This document shows, piece after piece, positions 5,339-9,182 of a DNA stretch of 9,182 bases; the stretch's first letter is position 1; each line of letters starts with the position of its first letter. A program made the position numbers and the translations under genes. Location of the stretch: the NCBI GenBank assembly GCA_046049545.1, contig JBJORF010000130.1, positions 1 to 9,182 of the forward strand. Reading direction: 5' to 3'. The DNA is from Romeriopsis sp046049545 (GTDB lineage Bacteria > Cyanobacteriota > Cyanobacteriia > Leptolyngbyales > Leptolyngbyaceae). The notes below the pieces were generated by a model, which was not told the origin of the DNA, made no database searches, and saw nothing but the letters and a program-made list of their open reading frames with translations.

Positions 5339-6160
5339 CTATCGCTTCAACTGTGCAGCGCTTGACAATCCCCGCAATTGCGTTTCCACCCGCTGAAACG
5401 TCGGCGACTGCGCCAACATCACCACCACATCATCAGAAGCCACTTGCACTGTTTGATTGTAGGATTTTAGCGTCGCATCAAGCAGCGATCGGGTTTCTGG
5501 CTGATTCAACTGACGGGCCAAGTCTATCGCATCCACCGCAGGCAATTGATCAAGCATTGCTAGCGTTTTCACCAACGGCACCGCCAGCTTTTCCGGCATA
5601 ATTGCCTCAGCGATCGGAACCGTCCCGAGATCTGCGACCAACGCCGTTGCACTTTGCATCATCGTAGGACTGACTTCAGCCGCCTTTAGCCCTTCCAGCA
5701 CACCAGCTAACAGCATCGAGAGTTGTCTGGCAGTTTGAACATTGGCGACTTTAATCGATCGTTGCGTAGGCTGCGTACCGTCATTGGGTTGCATCGCGAT
5801 CGCGAAAGTGGTTGTGCCTGCTGTCCGTACCGCCTGCGTTGAGGCAAGCGTTGGCGGGATCACCGTAATTGTTACCGTGCCACCCGACCAAGCAACCGTC
5901 GTGCTGGGCTGCGATTGCGACTGCAAGCTGCTAATTACCGCTAGCGCTTTGGAACTCCCTTGATTCGCCTTGCGGGCGATCGCAGAAACAACTGCATTAT
6001 TGCCCGATGAATCAGGCATAAATGACCCAAAATTTTCTGATCCAAAGCTGCCCAGATCACCGCGTGGCGTGTTGGCCATGGCGATTTCCGCCGTTCCACA
6101 AATCGCGATCGCGCACCCCAATCCCACTGCGGAAATTTTTAGCATTCGATTGAATTGCAT
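5339..6160 (-). CDS. exported protein of unknown function, 273 aa
   Basis: I do not recognise a family. A clear Sec signal peptide covers residues 1-29 (basic start MQFNRMLK, hydrophobic SAVGLGCAIAICG, cleavage after AMA). The mature part has a Ser/Gly/Asn-rich start (about 30-70), then a probable beta section (about 88-125: TTVAWSGGTVTITVIPPT and TTTFAIAM), then a long, mainly helical, Ala/Leu-rich section (about 140-270). The only two cysteines lie inside the signal peptide, so there is no disulphide and no lipobox. It should act in the periplasm or on the cell surface. The start is supported by GGGAG (minus strand, 6172-6168) seven bases before the ATG. It lies 46 bases downstream of the 347-aa barrel protein gene on the same strand and probably shares its transcript. 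A hairpin at 5279-5310 likely ends that transcript. Confidence 0.88.
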   Translation of the reverse strand: MQFNRMLKISAVGLGCAIAICGTAEIAMANTPRGDLGSFGSENFGSFMPDSSGNNAVVSAIARKANQGSSKALAVISSLQSQSQPSTTVAWSGGTVTITVIPPTLASTQAVRTAGTTTFAIAMQPNDGTQPTQRSIKVANVQTARQLSMLLAGVLEGLKAAEVSPTMMQSATALVADLGTVPIAEAIMPEKLAVPLVKTLAMLDQLPAVDAIDLARQLNQPETRSLLDATLKSYNQTVQVASDDVVVMLAQSPTFQRVETQLRGLSSAAQLKR

Positions 6161-6167
6161 ACATGCA

Positions 6168-6172
6168 CTCCC
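6168..6172 (-). promoter_or_regulatory. ribosome binding site of the 273-aa exported protein
   Basis: GGGAG on the minus strand sits seven bases before the ATG at 6160. It picks this ATG over an out-of-frame ATG at 6164, only four bases upstream. It is one of the few clear Shine-Dalgarno sequences in the window. Confidence 0.6.
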
Positions 6173-6206
6173 GAATTATTCGTTCAACTGAAATCATTCA
6201 TCTTGA

Positions 6207-7250
6207 TTAGCGAAACAGCCCAGAATAGTTAAAGCCATAGCCCAAACTCACCGCAAGAAAGGAGTTTTGGTCATTGCGGCCCAGAACATTAGAGGCTAGG
6301 AGATTAACAAATAATGGCGTGCTTTTCAGCGGCACCACTGACATCCCAAGGTTCAAATCCCGACCCGTCCAACTGCTCACGATCGATGCCTGGGGCAATA
6401 CTTGCAGGCCCAAACTGCCAAATACACCAACCGTATCGCGATCGTTCTGCGTCGCATCCAAGGAACGAAAACGACCGTTCCCCAGACCCAAAGAAACCGT
6501 TAATGGCATTTGATTGTTGGCATCGCCGGGTTTCAGCATAAATGCTTTGGAAGCCACGCCGTAAACCGTCGGGGTTGATCGCGTCATATCCTGCCCCCAA
6601 CGAATCCCCGCATCCCAACCCAGGGCGATCGCGGCTTGTCCAGGTAAATTTCGGTGCAGTTTCAGCCCCACGTCACCATTTGACGCAAAGCGCCGAATGC
6701 TGCCCGCACTGACATTTACTTCTAAACCCACAGCCCGATTCGGATCACCAAGACCAAACCCCGAGGCAACCGCACCATCCGCTTCATCCACACCAGGACG
6801 ACGGGTGGAATAATACATGCCACTAAACGCCTGACCAAACTGGGCCCCAAACGCGGCTGGAGCCCCAGCCGTAATCCCTGGAGCTGGGCCCGCCGATCGG
6901 GACGACAATTCAGGAATGAGTAATTTCTTTCGCAGGGCAGCCGCACTGTTATCGGCCAAGCTGCCCACAGCATCGGCATCAGCGATCACCGATTGTTCAG
7001 CTTGCGGGATTTCTACAATCGTCGAGGCACAGGTTTGACCCAAGGTACATTTAGCTGCACCACTATTGGTCGCCGCACGATCCGCTAAAAAAGATTGAAC
7101 CGTCGGGGCATCGACTGCATCCACTGCGGGATTAACCGCTTGCGCGTTCGCGGCTGGCGCGTTCAAAACTGACACAACTGCCAAAATTCCAATCCAGACA
7201 ATCGGCGCGATCGCGGCAGCTTTGCTACCACGGGCATAATATTGCATCAT
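6207..7250 (-). CDS. predicted outer-membrane beta-barrel protein, 347 aa
   Basis: A Sec signal peptide is visible at 1-38 (MMQYYARGSK, hydrophobic IVWIGILAVVSVL, cleavage after ANA or AQA). The next section (about 39-130) is Ala-rich with two close cysteines, Cys68 and Cys74 (KCTLGQTC), suited to a small disulphide loop. From about 134 to the end the sequence becomes Gly- and aromatic-rich with alternating hydrophobic stretches: AVGLEVNVSAGS, AAIALGWDAGIRWG, TVYGVASKAFML, PLTVSLGLGNGRF, TVGVFGSLGLQVLP, PLFVNLLASNVLG, NSFLAVSLGYGFNY. I count about nine or ten strands, which fits a small transmembrane barrel ending close to the C-terminus. This is read from pattern, not family recognition. Two ATGs start the gene (MM); neither has a Shine-Dalgarno. 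It is first in a probable two-gene unit with the 273-aa exported protein, suggesting a shared envelope role. No convincing promoter was found. Confidence 0.87.
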   Translation of the reverse strand: MMQYYARGSKAAAIAPIVWIGILAVVSVLNAPAANAQAVNPAVDAVDAPTVQSFLADRAATNSGAAKCTLGQTCASTIVEIPQAEQSVIADADAVGSLADNSAAALRKKLLIPELSSRSAGPAPGITAGAPAAFGAQFGQAFSGMYYSTRRPGVDEADGAVASGFGLGDPNRAVGLEVNVSAGSIRRFASNGDVGLKLHRNLPGQAAIALGWDAGIRWGQDMTRSTPTVYGVASKAFMLKPGDANNQMPLTVSLGLGNGRFRSLDATQNDRDTVGVFGSLGLQVLPQASIVSSWTGRDLNLGMSVVPLKSTPLFVNLLASNVLGRNDQNSFLAVSLGYGFNYSGLFR

Positions 7251-7357
7251 ATTTTCTGACTGCTAGATGACCCAAAGAAGCACAAATTCGCCGAAAGCCT
7301 AATGAGGATTTCAACGAACTCAGAATAGGAAGTTAAGGGTCAAACGCGATCAGTAAT

Positions 7358-7387
7358 TTCGATGATTTCTGCCAGAAAATTCATCAA
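7358..7387 (-). terminator. hairpin after trmFO, possible terminator
   Basis: On the minus strand TTGATGA and TCATCGAA (one G-U pair) form an outer stem, and TTTCT/AGAAA an inner stem around GGC, with a two-base bulge on one side. It lies 42 bases beyond the trmFO stop. It is AT-rich and has no T-run, so it may instead be a processing or 3'-end structure. Confidence 0.3.
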
Positions 7388-7428
7388 GGCACCTGTAGTT
7401 TCACGCATCGATCGGATTCGATTGCCAG

Positions 7429-8811
7429 TTAAGCCGTCATCGGCATCGGCGATTGCAGATTCAAGGCAATTCCCTGTAGGCTAGCCCATTGGTGCAAATC
7501 AGCCAATGCCCGATCGCGATATTGCCCGTAGCGTTCCTGCTTACTCTTGACCTTCTGCGGCAAGGCAGGAAAAATCCCAAAATTCGGCGACATCGGTTGG
7601 AAATGTTTCGGATCGGCGCTGCTGATAAAGTCGATTAATGCGCCCAACATCGTCGTTACAGGTAAATTCACTGTCTCACGGCCTAATGCCACCCGTGCCG
7701 CATTTGTCCCGGCTAGCCAACCGCCCGCGATCGCGGCAGTATAACCTTCCGTTCCACTAATCTGTCCAGCGGCAAACATTGTGGCGCGGTTTTTGAACTG
7801 TAGCGTTGGCAATAGCAATTCCGGCGAATTGATAAATGTGTTGCGGTGCATGACACCCATACGGACAAATTCCGCATTCTCTAAACCGGGAATCGTCTGG
7901 AATACCCGCTTTTGTTCACCCCAGCGCAGATTGGTTTGGAACCCAACCATATTCCATAGCTGTTCGGCTTTGTCTTCTTGACGCAATTGCACGACGGCGT
8001 AGGGACGTTTATCTTTGTTTTCGCGGAAGTCGCCCAATCGTGCGTCGAATAAGCCGATCGGCTTGAGTGGGCCGTAGCGCATGGTTTCCTCACCCCGGCG
8101 CGCCATTTCTTCGATCGGTAAACAAGCCTCAAAAAACTTCGCGGTTTCGCGTTCAAATTCCTTCAGTTCCGCCTGTTCCGCGCCGCAGAGATCTTGCCAA
8201 AACTGGATGTATTGGTCTTTGTTCATGGGGCAGTTCAGGTAGGCCGCTTCGCCTTTGTCGTAGCGGGAGGCGCGGAAGGCAATGTCATGATTGATCGAAT
8301 CCCCGACGACGATCGGGCTTGCGGCATCGAAGAAACTCATGTATTCCTGGCCTGTGAACCGCTGGAGGTCGTCGGCGAGGGCCATGGTGGTGAGTGGGCC
8401 AGTGGTCAGCACCACAACGCCTTCGGTGGGGATTTGGTGGATTTCTTCGCGGCGCAGTTCGATGAGGGGATGCTGGGCGAGGGTGGTGGTCAGATCGGCG
8501 CTGAATCGACCCCGATCGACGGCCAAAGCGCCCCCCGCTGGCACCTGATGTTCGTCCGCTTTGCCAATCACGATCGAACCCAAGCGGCGGAGTTCTTCGT
8601 GGAGGAGACCCGAGGCGCGATCGGGGGCTTGGGCACCGAAGGAGTTGCTGCAAACGAGTTCGGCGAGGTGTTCGGAATGGTGGGCGGGGCTGGTTTGGGT
8701 CGGTCGCATTTCGTGAAGGACGACGGGTACGCCTGCCTGGGCGATTTGCCAAGCCGCTTCGGTGCCAGCGAGGCCGCCGCCGATGACATGGACAGGTGTG
8801 TGGTGCGTCAT
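7429..8811 (-). CDS. trmFO: tRNA (uracil-54-C5)-methyltransferase, folate/FAD-dependent
   Basis: TrmFO makes 5-methyluridine at position 54 in the T-loop of tRNA, taking the carbon from methylenetetrahydrofolate and reducing it with FADH2. It acts in the cytoplasm. The 460 residues are normal length. The FAD-binding motif HVIGGGLAGTEAAW is at 8-21. The family motif LVCSNSFGA (52-60) carries Cys54, and EACLPIEEMARRG (228-240) carries Cys230; these match the two functionally important cysteines known in the Bacillus enzyme (53 and 226). Other conserved stretches are YMSFFDAASPIV (157-168), YLNCPMNKDQY (191-201) and GTEGYTAAIAGGWLAG (353-368). The FAD motif at the N-terminus fixes the ATG at 8811, which has no Shine-Dalgarno. 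GidA/MnmG is related but longer. The leader holds an inverted repeat (8822-8886). The gene is probably a single unit. Confidence 0.98.
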   Translation of the reverse strand: MTHHTPVHVIGGGLAGTEAAWQIAQAGVPVVLHEMRPTQTSPAHHSEHLAELVCSNSFGAQAPDRASGLLHEELRRLGSIVIGKADEHQVPAGGALAVDRGRFSADLTTTLAQHPLIELRREEIHQIPTEGVVVLTTGPLTTMALADDLQRFTGQEYMSFFDAASPIVVGDSINHDIAFRASRYDKGEAAYLNCPMNKDQYIQFWQDLCGAEQAELKEFERETAKFFEACLPIEEMARRGEETMRYGPLKPIGLFDARLGDFRENKDKRPYAVVQLRQEDKAEQLWNMVGFQTNLRWGEQKRVFQTIPGLENAEFVRMGVMHRNTFINSPELLLPTLQFKNRATMFAAGQISGTEGYTAAIAGGWLAGTNAARVALGRETVNLPVTTMLGALIDFISSADPKHFQPMSPNFGIFPALPQKVKSKQERYGQYRDRALADLHQWASLQGIALNLQSPMPMTA

Positions 8812-8821
8812 AGTCGAAGTC

Positions 8822-8886
8822 CAACCCAGGAAAACTTGCCTTATCTAGGATAGAGCCTTGGGGCAGCGATCGGCTACCTGGGGTTG
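8822..8886 (-). promoter_or_regulatory. long-range inverted repeat around the trmFO leader
   Basis: CAACCCAGG (8822-8830) pairs with CCTGGGGTTG (8877-8886) over nine base pairs with one bulged G, enclosing 46 bases. The right arm can instead pair with CAAGCCC (8893-8899), giving a six-pair stem with a six-base loop that overlaps the end of the next gene. The enclosed stretch should hold the trmFO promoter or leader. No clear -10/-35 pair was found there. A regulatory role is speculation from the pairing alone. Confidence 0.3.
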
Positions 8887-8898
8887 AGCAGACAAGCC

Positions 8899-9150
8899 CT
8901 AAGCCGGGATCGAATCGGGCTGGCCAACGGACTGAAGATATTCGAGTGACAGCAGGCGCAAATAGTCTAAAAGTTGAATGTAGGCTTGCAGATTGGGATA
9001 GTCGTTGTCTGCTTGTTGATAAAACTGGCCGATCACAGGATTTTCAAACACATTGAATTGGCGTAGATCCCCGATCGCTTTCTCGGTGTTTTTCACTTTG
9101 CCTGTGGTTTGAATCTGCGCCGCATAGCCACTGATACTCACCGTCAACAT
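8899..9150 (-). CDS. hypothetical protein, at least 83 aa, start uncertain
   Basis: I do not recognise this protein. From the ATG at 9150 it reads MLTVSISGYAAQIQTTGKVK and continues with a helical, acidic/aromatic region (DLRQFNVFENPVIGQFYQ, then ADNDYPNLQAYIQLLDYLRL). There are no cysteines, membrane segments or signal peptide, so it is probably a small soluble cytoplasmic protein. The ATG has GAAGAG (9162-9157) six bases upstream, a modest ribosome site; a TTG two codons earlier (9156) is too close to that site. However, the frame stays open to the window edge (9182) with protein-like codons (SILEELE), so the gene may start outside the window and this may be its C-terminal part. It ends 87 bases before trmFO on the same strand, and no strong terminator separates them. 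Confidence 0.78.
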   Translation of the reverse strand: MLTVSISGYAAQIQTTGKVKNTEKAIGDLRQFNVFENPVIGQFYQQADNDYPNLQAYIQLLDYLRLLSLEYLQSVGQPDSIPA

Positions 9151-9182
9151 TTCCAACTCTTCTAGTATGGAAAAACCTGCTT

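Larger units (their letters stand above)
2672..7734. repeat. seven dispersed HIP1 octamers
   Basis: Perfect GCGATCGC copies stand at 2672-2679, 5796-5803, 5976-5983, 6105-6112, 6625-6632, 7207-7214 and 7727-7734. Many one-mismatch versions (for example at 1981-2020, 2945-2970, 4011-4020 and 6430-6445) occur through the genes. HIP1 is abundant in many cyanobacterial genomes, so the copies support the assignment of the organism. Neither HIP1 nor its CGATCG core occurs in the first 750 bases. Confidence 0.9.

Noticed and set aside
8194..8853. Long plus-strand frame (219 codons) opposite trmFO
   Set aside because: It lies wholly antisense to a clearly conserved gene, its translation is low-complexity Gly/Val/Glu-rich, and it has no recognisable motif. 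It is a GC-driven shadow.

Overview
The window is cyanobacterial chromosome. The evidence is the frequent CGATCG core of the HIP1 palindrome (seven perfect GCGATCGC octamers between 2672 and 7734), a succinate dehydrogenase flavoprotein of the cyanobacterial type standing alone without sdhB, a trmFO gene, and several proteins that read like conserved cyanobacterial families. Genus cannot be fixed from this sequence.

Left edge (1-726): AT-richer DNA without CGATCG sites, holding a possible protein tail (2-58), an unrecognised 118-residue reading frame (110-466) and a broken CopG/BrnA-type antitoxin gene (520-726) that carries two frameshifts and has no toxin beside it. This looks like accessory, partly decayed DNA. 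Native-looking sequence resumes at about 727. There a promoter with a 20-bp spacer filled by a perfect dyad (781-812) drives a small membrane protein (845-1366). sdhA follows on the same strand (1451-3178). Its last codons and stop are repeated twice more as a 27-bp tandem array (3155-3235) in the space where it converges with nei.

From 3237 to the right edge all genes lie on the minus strand: nei (endonuclease VIII, base-excision repair), a DUF2281-like antitoxin / PIN-domain toxin pair whose genes overlap by 4 bp, a 442-bp gap with two strong hairpins and a candidate toxin-antitoxin operator, a two-gene unit encoding a predicted outer-membrane beta-barrel protein (347 aa) and a second exported protein (273 aa), trmFO (FAD/folate-dependent tRNA m5U54 methyltransferase), and a small unrecognised gene whose frame is open to the window edge.

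The genes do not form one pathway. sdhA (respiration), nei (DNA repair) and trmFO (tRNA modification) are housekeeping genes. The toxin-antitoxin pair and the left-edge remnants are accessory, and the two exported proteins are the most coherent uncharacterised unit. I found no CRISPR array, complete insertion sequence, tRNA or rRNA. The observations most worth following are the MerR-like promoter geometry, the tandem sdhA tail repeats and the two-gene exported unit.
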